Origin: Lolium rigidum
Lineage: Eukaryota; Streptophyta; Magnoliopsida; Poales; Poaceae
Reading direction: 5' to 3'
Assembly (NCBI RefSeq): GCF_022539505.1
Contig: NC_061514.1
Location: 343,402,644-343,466,643, forward strand
DNA: 64,000 nt
The position numbers and the translations under genes were made by a program. The notes under the pieces are model-generated. The model made no database searches and was not told where the DNA came from. It worked only from the letters and a program-made list of their open reading frames with translations. The number at the start of each line of letters is the position of its first letter. Position 1 is the first letter of the stretch. Of the stretch, positions 45,092-57,340 are shown one piece after another.

Positions 45092-45098
45092 TTATATA
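45092..45098 (-). promoter_or_regulatory. TATA box upstream of the charged ORF
   Basis: TATATAA on the minus strand, 98 bp upstream of the ATG at 44994. Confidence 0.45.
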
Positions 45099-46708
45099 TT
45101 TGCCGTGCTGATCACTGTGACAGGCCAAGAGTCGTTGTCAGTGATGGGGATTTCAAGGTTAGTTGTCGTCCGACGTCCATGGGATCTAGCTAGCGTGCCG
45201 GCCGGTGACCCGTTCACAGTGTTGTACGCAGAGATATCTCTGACCAGACGGCTAATTGCAAGATAATGTTTGATGAAATTGCTTCTTCTTCTTTTTCGCT
45301 GCAAGGGCGTGCCTGTACGAGGTGTAATTGGAGATTTGGTCAAAACTCTGGACAGGGACGTTGAATCTGTTTGTATAGACCAATCTCGGGTGGTCAGGTG
45401 GACCCACCCTCTAGTAACTTTAGTACTTTACCTCGTTTTGCATGCTGAGGAGGAACACGTCAGCTTCAGCATATCTCAGGTGGTCATCTTCATCCCCGTT
45501 CATCTCATCATCTGTGTGTTTTCAACGACCCGGATTGGTGGACACGAGGGTAGGATTGCTCATTTTGTTCAAATTAAAAAATGCAACTATTTCAAGGTTT
45601 TAAAAAATGAAACAATTTAAGCATGTACATATTATCTTGATACTTTCTCGTGCAAATTCTCAAGGCCAAATATGACCATATGTAGCCTATAAAAAAAGAT
45701 AAAATGTAAATTTGTATTTTTTTGAAAGGTAGAAGTCCAACCATAAACAATTTTTCATTACTTGGATATTTTGTCATTTTCATGTAGGCAGTATACAATC
45801 GTATTTTTTCTTGAAAAAATTGCGCGAGTAAGTATCAAGGTAAAATGTTGATGCAAAAAAAGTACTTCAATTATTTTAAAATTTTGAAATACTAGCATTT
45901 TTTGAAACCTTTCTGTAAGCGGGAGATCTTTTGTTAACAGGCCAGGCTATTGAGCTGGGAGCTTCTTTGTTGAGGTCATCTGGGCATTTGGCCTTCTCTC
46001 TTCTCTATTAATGAAAGAACTCTTGGTATGTTTATCTTCTCGGATCCCCTTCCAATTGTCACATGATGAAGAGTGCTGAGAGAAAGTGAGGTGCACTGAA
46101 GCTCAGTTGACTAAAGCGAGCAACATGAGTTAAATGCATTTCCTGGACAACAACAAAAACATCAGAGAAATGCATCATCAGTCGTGCGGGAAAGAAGCAG
46201 TCCGATGGATAGCCATGTATCGGCATCCGATTCCTAGTGTCCCCCTTAACCATCGAACTTGTGAAATTGTGAGGAGGTGAAGGGTCAATTTTAATCCTGC
46301 AACTCAGAACCTCTCCCATGTAGCCTACCGTTTCTCCCACTTGTTTTTTAACCATTTTCTCATCTCTCTCCCATTGTTTGTTGGTATCCCACTATACAAA
46401 ATTGCAACCACATTTACCATTTTAAAGCATGGTATAGAGCCACACCCAAGGTTCAGTCCTTTCCCCCAAATGTATAAGCTTTTGGTTAATCTGGTTCGGT
46501 ACATTCAGTTAAATTTCATGATTTTCCTAAAATGTAATTAATCAGATATGATACAATATGATTTGACTTCGTGTTTCTGAGTTTTTATTTTCTTTCATTA
46601 GTTTTACCGTGTATCCGACAATTATACCAATACCAAAAGGAAAATTTTGCTTTCAGTAAATTTTCATTTCGCACCACACTTTTGCCTCTGAAATACTTCT
46701 TTTGTCTT
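45099..46708. other. Intergenic, AT-rich
   Basis: No gene seen. The motif CGAGTAAGTATCAAGGTAA near 45825 repeats one near 12714. Confidence 0.4.
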
Positions 46709-46916
46709 TGTATATTAGGTCACATACCCCCTCAAATCAAACTCAACATAAGTTTAACCAATTTTTAAAAAATAAATCAACATGTAGAATACCAAAGTCT
46801 AATAATAAAATATACTTTCACGATACACTTATTGGAGGTTGTTCAGTATTCTTTTAAATAAATTTGGTTAAACTTATATAGGTTTGATAGAAGACAAATT
46901 AAAACTAAGTGACCTC
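46709..46916. mobile_element. MITE, probably Stowaway-like (208 bp)
   Basis: The ends AGGTCAC and GTGACCT are inverted. Inside, ATAAGTTTAACCAA and TTGGTTAAACTTAT form a second inverted pair, as in Stowaway MITEs. No TA duplication can be assigned with certainty. Confidence 0.6.
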
Positions 46917-47079
46917 GTATACACATGAAGAGATAGCATAAACAACAGAGCTACGACTATGATGAATTCGTGTCTGATACTGGTACAACAACTGATCTAA
47001 TGATGGTGCTCCAGTAGGCCTGATAGATGGTTCTCTTGGTTCGTCTTACCAATATCGGACACATATTCCTTGTCACAAT

Positions 47080-47600
47080 TCACAATCATGGGCCCACTTG
47101 ACCGGTGTTTGCAACCCATGTGCATTATGGGCCCACTTCACAAGCTTCTCAGCCCACTAGCCCAACCAGAGACCAACACATACTTACAAGAGTTCTTGAG
47201 CCCTCTCCCCCAAAAGTATTGCCCTATTAAAATGGGACAACTTCATCCTTATAAGTTTTTTCAGGTCTCCTCCCACAACCGATATGGGACTAAACTCAAT
47301 AAATGTCTCGTTCACACATCGGTCACCATGAGTCTGTATAACATGGTGTTTCTAGCCCACCAACCATGACCTATCACCTGAGTACACCCGAGATTTGCAT
47401 TAGGGTTCATGTGCTCTAATACCAATTGTAACGGTTGTTATCATAGTCCCGACTCTACTTAACTGATGTTTTGACTCACATTTATCAAGGGCCCGCTACA
47501 CGAACATCCCAGCCCACCAACCTAGACAAATCGGAGACCATACATACGAACTTTGGGCCCTCCCCTTAAGAGACTAAGCGCATGTTAGGAGATGGCACTA
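47080..47600 (-). mobile_element. TRIM-like LTR remnant
   Basis: Two diverged copies of a segment with GGGCCC(A/G)CT, CAGCCCACYA and GAGACCA(A/T)AC motifs lie at about 47090-47220 and 47460-47590. Between them, on the minus strand at about 47420-47431, TGGTATTAGAGC matches the tRNA-iMet primer site with one mismatch. Very short internal sequence and no coding capacity fit a terminal-repeat retrotransposon in miniature. I saw no 5S-like block, so Cassandra identity is unproven. Confidence 0.4.
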
Positions 47601-49195
47601 TTACTCTTGCCATGAGAGAAGGAAGTCCAATAAAGAAGCTGATTGCTTTGCTAGAAGTGTAGTTTTAGATGATCCAGGTCACCAAGTTTGATTTTCTATA
47701 TCCTTGAAAAGGATTTCCATGTCGCTTTATAAACTAAGTAACCACATCAATGCAGATTCAACAAGGAAAAGAAAAAAAAATAGGGCAACAACACAAACAT
47801 ATCCAAGCTAAAAGAACCCAAGCAATACACGTAAATTCAATTCCGCTCCCGGGTGCATATGCTCCCTCTACCAAAACAAAATATTTTGAAATTTCGAAAA
47901 AATTTGATAGAAGATTCTACGTGTATATCTCCATAATATATGTGCGTTCGTCAAGTTTCGCGAACAACCAATATTTTGTGTAGTCTAGGTAAAAGAAGAG
48001 AAAAATTATCTTATGAAAAGTAGACTGTTGCGCTTCAAAAATTAATTTCTGGTGAGTTTGCATTCAACAGAATCAAATCTCATCACAAAAAAACAGAATC
48101 AAATATCTGTCAGCCATTTCAAAAGCGCAAGACCATAAAAGTACCTGCCTTTCGTCTTTGTTTCTTCAGCGAGTCGTCCCCGGACGACACGAAGTAGATC
48201 TACCTAGCTGTCATGATCGGTATGGCCGCCAAAAAGAAGCCAAGGAAGAGACTGTGACCTGCGGGTCATGCCATGTCGCACGCGTATACCACGAAAATAG
48301 ACGCACTTTTGCATCATCTATCTTCACGCGCCGGTCTGTATCCCTTCTTTTCCAAAAAATGCATGGCCACCGAAGTTTATGTGATAGTGAGTGTGGCACG
48401 CACAAAATGAGGTTCGTTAACGTGTACTGTTCAACTATCTTTCCTCTATTCACGGGTAGCAATTGTGAAAAAGGATGTTTCGTGAGCGGCAAGGGATTAT
48501 CTTTACTATTTTCTCGAAGTAAATTTGTAGCGTAACTTGTTCTAGCTAGAATGCCAATAGAATTTTCTTTGGCAAACTAATAACGGAATTGCTAAGTTTC
48601 AGCTAGCTGAGACGTACTTTATATCTCAGTCAAGTGCTTCATCGTTGGATTTTGTTTCTGCTTAAAAATTTGTGTTTGCTGCTGTTTGTACTTTGTTTAG
48701 ACCCGCTTCAAAATATGGTGATGTAATTCGACTGAGCCATAAGTTAAGTCTCAGTCGACTGAGCGTTAGACACACCCAAATAATAAAGGCAAGGATACGG
48801 AAGCAACAAATGTAGATCTAGGTAGGCCTTTTTTGAAAAATTTGAGAATGAAAATTAAAATTTTAAAAACTATGGAATTTTTTTCTGCATGTTGATAATG
48901 GTGTATTCTAGCAACATGAAAATCTGAACTCATAAACTTTGTATTTTAGGCCACACAAACTAACGAAATCTGGCAAATATTTGAGGTTTCATGGTCTGCA
49001 CTGTTTATTAGTACTTCAGATTTAGAATTTTTTTTATTTTCGCACTGTCTAAATATAAGAAATTTTGAGTTAACTTTTTCACGTCATTTAGGATTTTTTC
49101 AGACTTTTCAAAACTTTAAAATACCATTTTTATACTTTTTTTAGGAAAAAAAAGCTACACGTAGCTTGGTCTACAAGCGCCGCACTCAGGATTTG
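47601..49195. other. Intergenic, no feature recognised
   Basis: Several short frames, the longest 48158-48535 plus, without recognisable domains. AT-rich from 48780 on. Confidence 0.4.
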
Positions 49196-49533
49196 CTAGG
49201 GTATGTACAATGGCGTGAAGTCGGCCTTTCTTTGTGATTGCCACATCAGATTTTTGCTGAATTGAGAGAGAGAGATAATGAAGAAAAGAGAGTGTTGTCT
49301 TCTCTTAGCGAAGAGATTATCTCTTTAGAAACATAAGAAGGTTATTTTCTCTATTGTATCATATGTCTTCCCTTGTCAATCAAATTATTTACTAAAATTA
49401 ACTAATTCACATTAATTGCTAGAGATAACAATTAAAAATAATATATTATACTACTTATATTTAGTGTGTTCTCTAAATGACAAGGACCACTAGGAGAAGA
49501 CAGACCTTGTCTACCATTACACATGTTCTTATA
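49196..49533. mobile_element. MITE with GTACAATGG-type ends (about 338 bp)
   Basis: The left end has GGTATGTACAATGG and the right end CCATTACACATGTTCTTA, imperfect inverses. The AT-rich interior has a GAGAGAGA tract. The style is Tourist/Harbinger-like; the target duplication is unclear. Confidence 0.5.
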
Positions 49534-50478
49534 GCAAAGCCCGCTCTCAGGCAAGATCGGCAACACTGTACAAGATAAGGAAGGAATCACAAATGAAGTA
49601 TGAATGCACAATAATTCCACGGTCCAGACGGGATAGCATGTGCGGTTGCAGCTGCGGGACTATCACATGCATGCATGGCTAAGCTATATCATTCCATATT
49701 TTCATATGCAGGATGCATCACGGAATTTTGGCTGGCCCCGTCACAGCTGTACATATTGGCATATTGCAGTTGCTTAGCTTCACACGCTTTGCGATGTGCA
49801 CATATATGTATGGCTGATCAAATTCTGCCAAGTACGTATCAGACTAGCCACACAGTAAAAGTATCATAGCTACTATCATGTATGTCAAGTTAGCAAAAAA
49901 ATTGATGTGACACAATAATTAATGAGGACAGATGAGAATGATATTATAGGTAGATACGATATCATAGTACATACTTGATGACAAATACATTATATACACA
50001 AATTTATATTGAGATTTTACAAAATATTAAATATGATAAAGCTATGAATTATGATACAATGCAATATAGTAAAAAATGAAACTTAAATATCATAAACTAG
50101 TCTATGATACTTTTCACAGTGACAAGTCTGAGAGAAAAATAAAGAGCATTTAAAACAATGGACGAATTAATTAATATTCCTATTGCACTACTAGTAGGCG
50201 TGGGTCAAAGAAAAGGAATCTGGCTGACTGTAACTTTTTATAGAAAATAAGAAAGTCAAGGAATCTTACGATTCCCTCGTCAAGTATCAAGTATTTTCGT
50301 TCGTCAAATAAACAAGAAAGAAAACGAGCTATCTACCAGTAGGTAGAATTTACAAGAATATAACGGGGCATTTTCTAAGGAGAGTATTCTCGTTCAAGAA
50401 GTTTGTATCTGTTTTTGTACTCCTATAGCCTATAGATGGACATCATATCCGTGCCTTCCACCACTTTTTTTTCCTTCA
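49534..50478. other. AT-rich intergenic, possible old MITE
   Basis: At 49880-50150 TATGTCAAGT...ATGATAC and CTATGATACTT...GACAAGTCTGAG hint at a decayed inverted-repeat element. No gene. Confidence 0.3.
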
Positions 50479-51601
50479 GAGCATCTTTATCGGAGCTTCA
50501 AATCGTAACCGACAGTGATTTGAGAATTCTAGTGAGAGAAATTATTCACACCGGTGTCTCTAATAAAAAAATTACATCATCTTGAGCTCAATATAAGTGT
50601 CGGTAAACTTCAAAGGAACCTAGTACTTGGGGTGGCTCTCTTCACCTACCCTCTCTCATTTTTAATTCCCCACCGACCATCCAAATACTCTCCTATGTTA
50701 CTTGTTGCTGGGGGATAACCGGTGTGGATCAGCCCCGTCGATAGCCATGATCGAGAAGATCGACCGATCAGGGTCCCCAAATTTCAGGGGCCCCGATTTT
50801 TTGCAGCCCACTAATTTTTTCTTTGCTACACGAGCGGCCCAGGCCAAGTAGATCACGATGAATCGGTGGTTGGCTGAAAGAAAACCAGTCGGGATCAGTT
50901 CCGTTCCCGATCGAGAGATCGTTTCGTTGTTCGCTCGTCTGATCGTCTTCCGCGTCGCGCGGTGGCCGCGTGGACGTGCCCGCTCCCTCCTGCTCCGCAG
51001 CGCTGCTGTGTGCCGATCCGATCCTTGCCGGCGTGGCGTTCAGACGTAGTCCACGGTCCACTGCCCAATCCTTGCCGGCGTGTGTGTCCTCTCCGTGAAG
51101 GTAAAATCTGGTGTTAACTTTTAAGATTGCTACATGTATATTGTAGTCAACAAGTAGTCAGGATGCCGTATTGTTAATTTATTAATTTGTTGAACAAGAC
51201 AAATTATGAGAATGCAAAGTGTCAATCAGGTGCCAAAAAGAAGAAGAAAAAACAAATATTAAATGCATCAACTCAATCTCAAAAGGGTACTGTAGATAGA
51301 TTTGTCATGAAAAAATCTACAAAATTCTGAAACTCAAACTCCAATTGGTAATGTTAATGATGGTCATGGTGAATGCAAGAGAAGTTGAGGCTCCTACTGC
51401 AGAAATTTATGAAACGTGATGATGGTAATAGTGGCGATGAAAATTGGTCCCATTTTGTAAAATCGAACCGGGCCCCCTAAATCCTGGAGACGGGGCTGGT
51501 GTGGATAGTTTAATTTTTGTGTCCAGTGTTTGCTACCGGCGACCCCAATACATAGCCGGCATGCTGCAAGTTAGTATTTGCGTATCGTGGTGAAGATGCT
51601 C
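50479..51601. mobile_element. PIF/Harbinger-type element with nested hAT
   Basis: The ends GAGCATCTTTATC and GGTGAAGATGCTC are inverted repeats. The flanking trinucleotides are TCA and TTA, one mismatch from the TTA/TAA preference. Without the hAT insertion it is only about 346 bp, a MITE-sized derivative. Same terminal type as the larger element at 58933-63904. Confidence 0.7.
50730..51498 (+). mobile_element. hAT element (769 bp) with a transposase N-terminal remnant
   Basis: A perfect 8-bp target duplication GTGTGGAT (50722-50729 and 51499-51506) and perfect 10-bp terminal inverted repeats CAGCCCCGTC...GACGGGGCTG. Positions about 51207-51330 encode SGAKKKKKKQILNA then QKGTVDRFVMKK, like the N-terminus of TTF-type zinc-finger hAT transposases; the frame ends in TGA. 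The catalytic region is deleted, so it is a non-autonomous internal deletion. Confidence 0.85.
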
Positions 51602-52384
51602 TTATAAAGTTTGGAACTCAGCAGGAAATGACATTGCACAAAAAGGGAACTCTAATTACATACTTTACCATGAAAATTTCAAAACTGTAACATAATCTCT
51701 CTGGCAGTTTGCACGAAATCTTGTAAAAGGGTAATACAATCTTATGAATTTGTACAAGAGGGTATGGTTATTAAAAACGTGTAAATGGACAAAATGGGCT
51801 CTTTTTAAAACTCAACTACAACCAAGTTTGAATCATTTTTTTCCTCCAAAAATGCCTCTTTGCATGACACTCGGGCTATGGCGCCATGCTAAATAACAAG
51901 ACGTCTGAGGCTGGGCCGCCATGCTAGATAGCACGACGCCCCGGGCCTAGGATGCTATATTGTATGGCGTGACAACTACATCTCGACCGGGAGCGCCATG
52001 CTTTCTCGCATGGAGCCCTAACCCGAGCTTAATAGAAAGATGTTATTTTAAAATTATCTTTAGACATGGTCTTTTTTTTTTGCTGAAGTCGAGGTATTTT
52101 TGTGAGAGATGTTTCGAGCTTGGGATACCCATAGCCCTTTTATAAATCATTAGAATTTTTTTTTGAAGTTCCAAAATTTTCGACCAAAAATTTGTAGATG
52201 TAAAAAATAATTAACTCTATCAACTCAAATTACCATTATGCGCGGCACAAAAAATGTTAAAATCCGACCTCCGAAGTAGTGAACAGTGAAAACCAAATCA
52301 ATCCTCCAATTTTTGTTAGATTTTGCTATATTTTTTTGCGGGGTGCTAGATTTTGCTATTTTTTATTAAGTCCATAACATATAC
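51602..52384. other. Intergenic repeat-like sequence
   Basis: A threefold degenerate motif CGCCATGCT...GCA(C/T)G lies at about 51870-52010; otherwise AT-rich. No gene. Confidence 0.35.
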
Positions 52385-52560
52385 CACTTCCATCCCAAAA
52401 TTTAAGGCTTATATTATTTTTAGAAAGTCAAACTATGTCAAGTTTGACTAATCTTTTACCAAAAATCATTAACATGCCAAATAAAAATTAATACAGTATC
52501 ATTAAATAAATAATATAATATATTTTTGTATGGTATCTATAAAATATTATATTTATTGAT
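52385..52560. mobile_element. Stowaway-type MITE, one end only
   Basis: CACTTCCATCCCAAAATTTA and GTCAAACTATGTCAAGTTTG are the standard left arm. The right arm and terminus are missing. It lies about 330 bp upstream of the lipid-transfer-protein start codon. Confidence 0.6.
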
Positions 52561-52884
52561 AGATTGTTCTAGGAATCAAGAACTTGATGACAGGTCATCC
52601 TTGTTGAGGTCCCAACCTCCCACTCGCACGGTCGCACCGCATCAACAACCACCCAGCACTCATCACTGGCTGGCTTAACCGCAATCCCTGTGGCCACGCC
52701 ACGCTGGTAGGTAACGATAATCACGAGCCCCACATATCGCGCCGTCCTCGCTGGCCGCGGCGAGAAGCCGCCCCCGCCGCCTTAAAAGCCGCCCACCCCA
52801 CCAGTCCACTACCACCTCCCCCTACCTCCTCCATCCACGCCGCTACCTCTCCTCTCCCCGCCGCCACACCAAGCTCCTCCGACC

Positions 52885-54446
52885 ATGGCCGCCCCCGCCT
52901 TCCTCGTCCTCTCCGTCCTCGCCCTGGCGTCCCTCGCGGCGTCGCAGGCGCCGGCGGCGGGGCCGACCGCGCCGGACTGCAGCTCGGCGCTGACGAGCCT
53001 CGCCGGCTGCCTCACCTACATCCAGCCGGGGAGCCCGCAGAGCAAGCCGCCCAAGGAGTGCTGCGCGGGCGTCAAGGCCGCCACCGCCACCCCGGCCAGC
53101 GTCAAGTGCCTCTGCGACGCGCTCCACACCAACTACGGCGTCCCCCTCAACATGACCCGCGCCGCCGCCCTCCCCGCCGCCTGCGGTGCCAGCGCCGCCG
53201 CCTTCAGCACCTGCAACAGTGAGCCCTCTCCTTTCTCATCTGCCTTTTTCGATTATCGGTGTAATTTTGGAATAGTGTTCGTCTGGTTTTAATTCTGGAT
53301 TTCCTTCCTGCAGTTAAATTGCCCGGCGCACCGGGTGCCGCCCCTACCGAAGGTAAATTTCTCCTCTCTTCCCTTCTCCACAGTTTCTGAACTCTCAATC
53401 ACTATCCTTATTAATCCTCTACATACTAGATCCGTGCGGAACTGCGTTAATTCGATCAACTAAACTCTAGTCTGATCTGAGTGGTTGAAAACTAAGATCC
53501 AGAGTCGATTTACCTCTACCTGCATTTTTCAACTTTGAATTCAAAACAAAAAACATGTGATGAATTTCTCTGGGTATACGGAACTTTTACTGGGCTCTTC
53601 TGCCATCTGCGTACCTCCATTTTGAGTTTAAGGGAAAAACATGTGAATTTAGCTGGGTATAAACTATCTTGGCAGTGATCTGCACTCCATAATTTTTTTT
53701 CCAGAGGACATGGCGTTGTTCGAGATTCATAATTAAATTGGCCCAGGGAAAACCTTTGAAATGATAATTTTTTGTATAAATATAAACCAGAGACATCACT
53801 CTATTCCATTTCTGTAAAGTTCTGCTGTCATAGTGCTGGCGCCTTCAGTGGCATCATAATTCTATCACTTATTTGATAGTATGACAGACAGATGTTGCGG
53901 TTGATCACGCGCAAAACAGAACTGGCAAACCATTATGGTCGAAAGCGACAATTGCGCCCTTCCACTAAGTGGTACAACGTGTCAGATGCTAAACGATGTG
54001 ACTCATGTAGTACGTCAGTCAACTTGCACTCACATTTGTTCAGTTCAGAACTTAATGGAAGGGCGCAATTGTGGCTTTCGATCATAATTTAACACTCAGT
54101 CTTCAAGGTAATTCATATGTATGACCTGAAAGCTGGCTCCACTATCTGAAGACAAATTATCCTGTTTGATTGACAAAAATCACTGGAGTTACTACTTACT
54201 ACTGTGCTGCCTGATGTTCTAACCTGAACAAATCTTGGTTTCTACTTTTCTGTCCCACGAACCTTACTTTCATCTCACAAGTCTGAAATCTGAATCTATC
54301 TTGCAGCGCCTTCACCAAGCTCCGGATCAACACCAGCAACTGGCAGCCCAGGTCCAGCAAAGTCGGCAGCGACCCGATCTCCGATCTCGGTGGCAACCCT
54401 TGTCCTCGCTGCCTTGGTGGCACCTCTATCTTACTACTACCTCTGA
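52885..54446 (+). CDS. GPI-anchored non-specific lipid-transfer protein (LTPG), 3 exons
   Basis: Coding exons 52885-53218, 53314-53352 and 54307-54446 (GT...AG introns) join in frame to 170 residues. Residues 1-20 are a signal peptide. The eight-cysteine motif follows: Cys32, Cys42, Cys59-Cys60, Cys75-x-Cys77, Cys100, Cys110, the C-x9-C-x16-CC-x14-CxC spacing of the family. Exons 2-3 give a Pro/Ser/Gly-rich linker and a final hydrophobic segment (about 20 residues, ending SYYYL), the expected GPI-attachment signal. N89-M-T is a possible glycosylation site. LTPGs bind lipids at the outer plasma membrane and help export cuticular wax or suberin monomers (family knowledge). The start codon context is GACCATGGCC. 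A CTTAAAAG element about 105 bp upstream may act as TATA. The best-supported intact host gene here. Confidence 0.9.
53932..54088. mobile_element. Long-TIR MITE inside LTPG intron 2 (157 bp)
   Basis: 38-bp inverted ends with three mismatches (left begins ATTATGGTCGAAAGCGACAA, right end is its near inverse) around an 81-bp centre. The type is Mutator-like by TIR length. No target duplication was seen. In the pre-mRNA it would fold into a strong hairpin. Confidence 0.75.
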
Positions 54447-54636
54447 AGATTATATTCACCGCGTGATTCATTCCATGGGTTATTGTGATGTGTATGGCCA
54501 TTGCTTCGTGATTTAGTGACAACTTTGTGGAGAGAGACCTTTTCCTGCTAGTTTGTTCAGTTTAGCTTACTGTTGCCTGAACTATGAATCCTTCTTGGCA
54601 CCAAGTGGTTGTACAATATTTGCATGGTGTCTCCAG

Positions 54637-54642
54637 AATAAA
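54637..54642 (+). terminator. Polyadenylation signal of the LTPG gene
   Basis: AATAAA 191 bp after the stop codon, preceded by TTTG/TTGTA-rich sequence. Confidence 0.55.
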
Positions 54643-54728
54643 ATTGATAAAACCACAGCTAGCGTTGTATCGATTGGTTGTCATGCAGAGCTATGCTTAG
54701 GGGTACCAGTTCATAATGCAGGGTGCTT

Positions 54729-57040
54729 GGCGTCAACTGGGTAGTAATACAGAAATCACTAATTGGAGGTCAGTCGTATTTAAGCACGATACATATACTG
54801 TACATGTCATGATGGCAAGTGCAATGCACTTGCACGCATAGATGATACAGCACCAGTAACTAGGGAAACAAGAGAATACTCAAAGAATTATGCTTCACAA
54901 CAAACAGAGATATGCCACCCGGAAAAATGACCAACTCATATGCTGCCGAAGAATGCAGAACAAATATATGCATGAAAATTCAGTGAGCAAAATAGCGCAT
55001 GCACCAGGAGATCAGTACTCTTAAAATTTTCATAAAAATATAGGGGGTTGTTTATTATACCAAACACCACACTGCTGAATGCCGATTGACTGTTATGATG
55101 TGCTTTGCTCCTTACTAGTGCACTATGTTTGACATTAACTAGGTAACACACAAGGTACTAATTGGAAGACAAGTGTACTTTCATACACACAATGGCAAGT
55201 GAGACTGCACATACAGGATACTGCACCGGAGTCACTCAAATAAATCATGCTTCACAAAATCACAAGTAACAGAGATACCACTCAAGGAAATGCCAACTCC
55301 GCTGCTAAACAATTCAGAGCAAATGTATGAATGCACTACTGTTTCAAGAACACAAAACAAATGCGGGGATTGTTTTAACTTTTAACAAAACAGAACACTT
55401 CAAGACGATCAAGGTATTCATGTTTTAAACGGAATATTGCATCTGATGACATCTGTTTCAATATTTGATTTGCAATAACACACGCGCAACAACAACAATG
55501 ATACTACTAACTACAAAGGGAGCAAGTCATGTAGCTGCAATTGGGGGTAAAATGTTCACTTCATGTATGCAGAACAAATACATGTACGAAAATTCTGTGG
55601 ACAAAATAGTGCATGCACCAGGAGATCAATACTCTTCAAGAATGCAGAACAAACATAGGGGGTTGTTTAAACCAAACACCACACTGTAAGACTGTTGTGC
55701 AAGTGCTGTGTAACTCACTAATGCAGTATGCTTGGCATTAACTGGGTAACACAAAAAGTACTAACTAGAGGCCAATTGTACTTGCATACACAAGATGGCA
55801 TGTGAGGCTGCAGATATGCATCACTGGAAACTCATGAAACAAGAGACAACTCAAATGAATTATGCTTCAGAAGTAGTAACATAGAAGATAACTACTGAAA
55901 ACAAGGCCAACTCAGCTTCTGAACAATGCAGAACAGATTTATGACAGCAGTGCTGTCTCAAGAAAGCAGAGAATAAATGGGGATTGTTTTGACCAAACAG
56001 AACACTTCAACATCAATGCTATTCATGTTTTAAACGAAGTGTTGCACCTGATGACATCTCTTTCAATATTTGAGGTGCAATAGCAGAGGCGAACCAAGAA
56101 CAATGATACTACTAGCTTGAAATGGATCAATCATGTAGCTGCAATTGGGGGTAAAATGTTCACTTCATGGAAGCATGAGCATTTCAAGACCAATCGACTC
56201 ACACTTCCGGTTCTGATTTTCTTTGACGCGATGAGGAAAAAAAACTAACAAGTTGAGTTGATAAATCCACAGCTAGCGCTGTGCCGATTGCTTGTCATGC
56301 AGTGTACTAATGCAGTATGCTTGGCATTAACTGGGTGTCACAAAAGGTACTGATAAGACTACTCATAGTGGGAGTAACATAGCTAGTAACATCACACACC
56401 CCAATGCATTTTGGTGACATGGCATGATAATAAATGAAGAAAGAGAGTGAGGTGGTAACTAGCTATGTTACCATAACATCACACACCCCAAGACAAGTTG
56501 AGTCTACACCATAGTAAATGACACAATGCATGACACCACATATTAGTTACTACCCACTATGGAGGTAGTAACTTAGACTAGTAACATGACATATATTACT
56601 AGTCTAAGTTACTCCCCACTATGACTAGCCTAAGAGGCCAATTGTACTTGCATACACACGATGGCAAGTGAGACTGCACATACAGGATACAGAACTGGAA
56701 ACTCATGAAACAAGAGACAACTCAAACGAATTATGCTTCAGAAGTAATATGGATACCCCTGAAAACAAGGCCAACTCAGCTGCTGAACAATGCAGAACAA
56801 ATGTATTCATAGAATGCTGTTCAAGAAACCAGAGCAAATGTGGGGATTGCTTTGAGCAAACAGAACACTTAAACATCAACGGTATTCATGTTTTAAACGA
56901 AATATTGCAACAGATGACATCTCTTTCAATATTTGAGTTGCAATAGCACAGGCGAACCAAGAACAATGATACTGCTAGCTAGAAAGGGAGCAATCATGTA
57001 GCTGCAATTGGGGGTAAACTATTCACTTAATGCAAGCATC
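54729..57040. repeat. Tandem array of about four diverged 0.4-0.6 kb units
   Basis: A landmark, RGCRTTAACTGGGTAACACA, recurs near 54729, 55131, 55735 and 56321. Each copy is followed in the same order by TGCATACACA.GATGGCA, GAATTATGCTTCA, AATGCAGAACAAAT, TATTCATGTTTTAAACG, TTTCAATATTTG and GTAGCTGCAATTGGGGGTAAA; the first unit is shortest. The array fills the space between the LTPG and SKP1-like genes. No reading frame is conserved. The copies are diverged, so the array is old. Confidence 0.8.
56357..56630. mobile_element. Tourist-type MITE (274 bp) in the fourth array unit
   Basis: TSD TAA on both sides (56354-56356 and 56631-56633). TIRs GACTACTCATAGTGGGAGTAAC and its near inverse GGCTAGTCATAGTGGGGAGT. 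The equivalent positions in the other array units (about 55158 and 55762) are uninterrupted. Confidence 0.85.
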
Positions 57041-57340
57041 AGCAGTTCAAGACGACACATCAACCCGCACATCATCTTGTACGTGGTAATGTCAGGATGA
57101 GCAAAAAAGAAGAATCTAACAAGTGGACTCGGACTGAATCTACATTGACCACTAGCAGAGTCTTAAGAGCAACCACGTACGCATATCCCATTCCATAGGT
57201 TCATGTTGACAGACATGACGAGGCACGGAAGTTGATCAGCAAGTCGATTCGAACCGATTCTACCGGACAAAACTATCAGATCGATCGTGGAGAGTAGGTA
57301 AAGCTGAGGAACGTACGGCGTGGGGAGGCCGGCGCGCGTG
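57041..57340. other. Between repeat array and SKP1-like gene
   Basis: 3' flank of the minus-strand SKP1-like gene. No clear AATAAA was found on the minus strand. Confidence 0.35.

Noticed and set aside
48158..48535. 125-codon plus frame
   Set aside because: No domain, no promoter or codon-use support.
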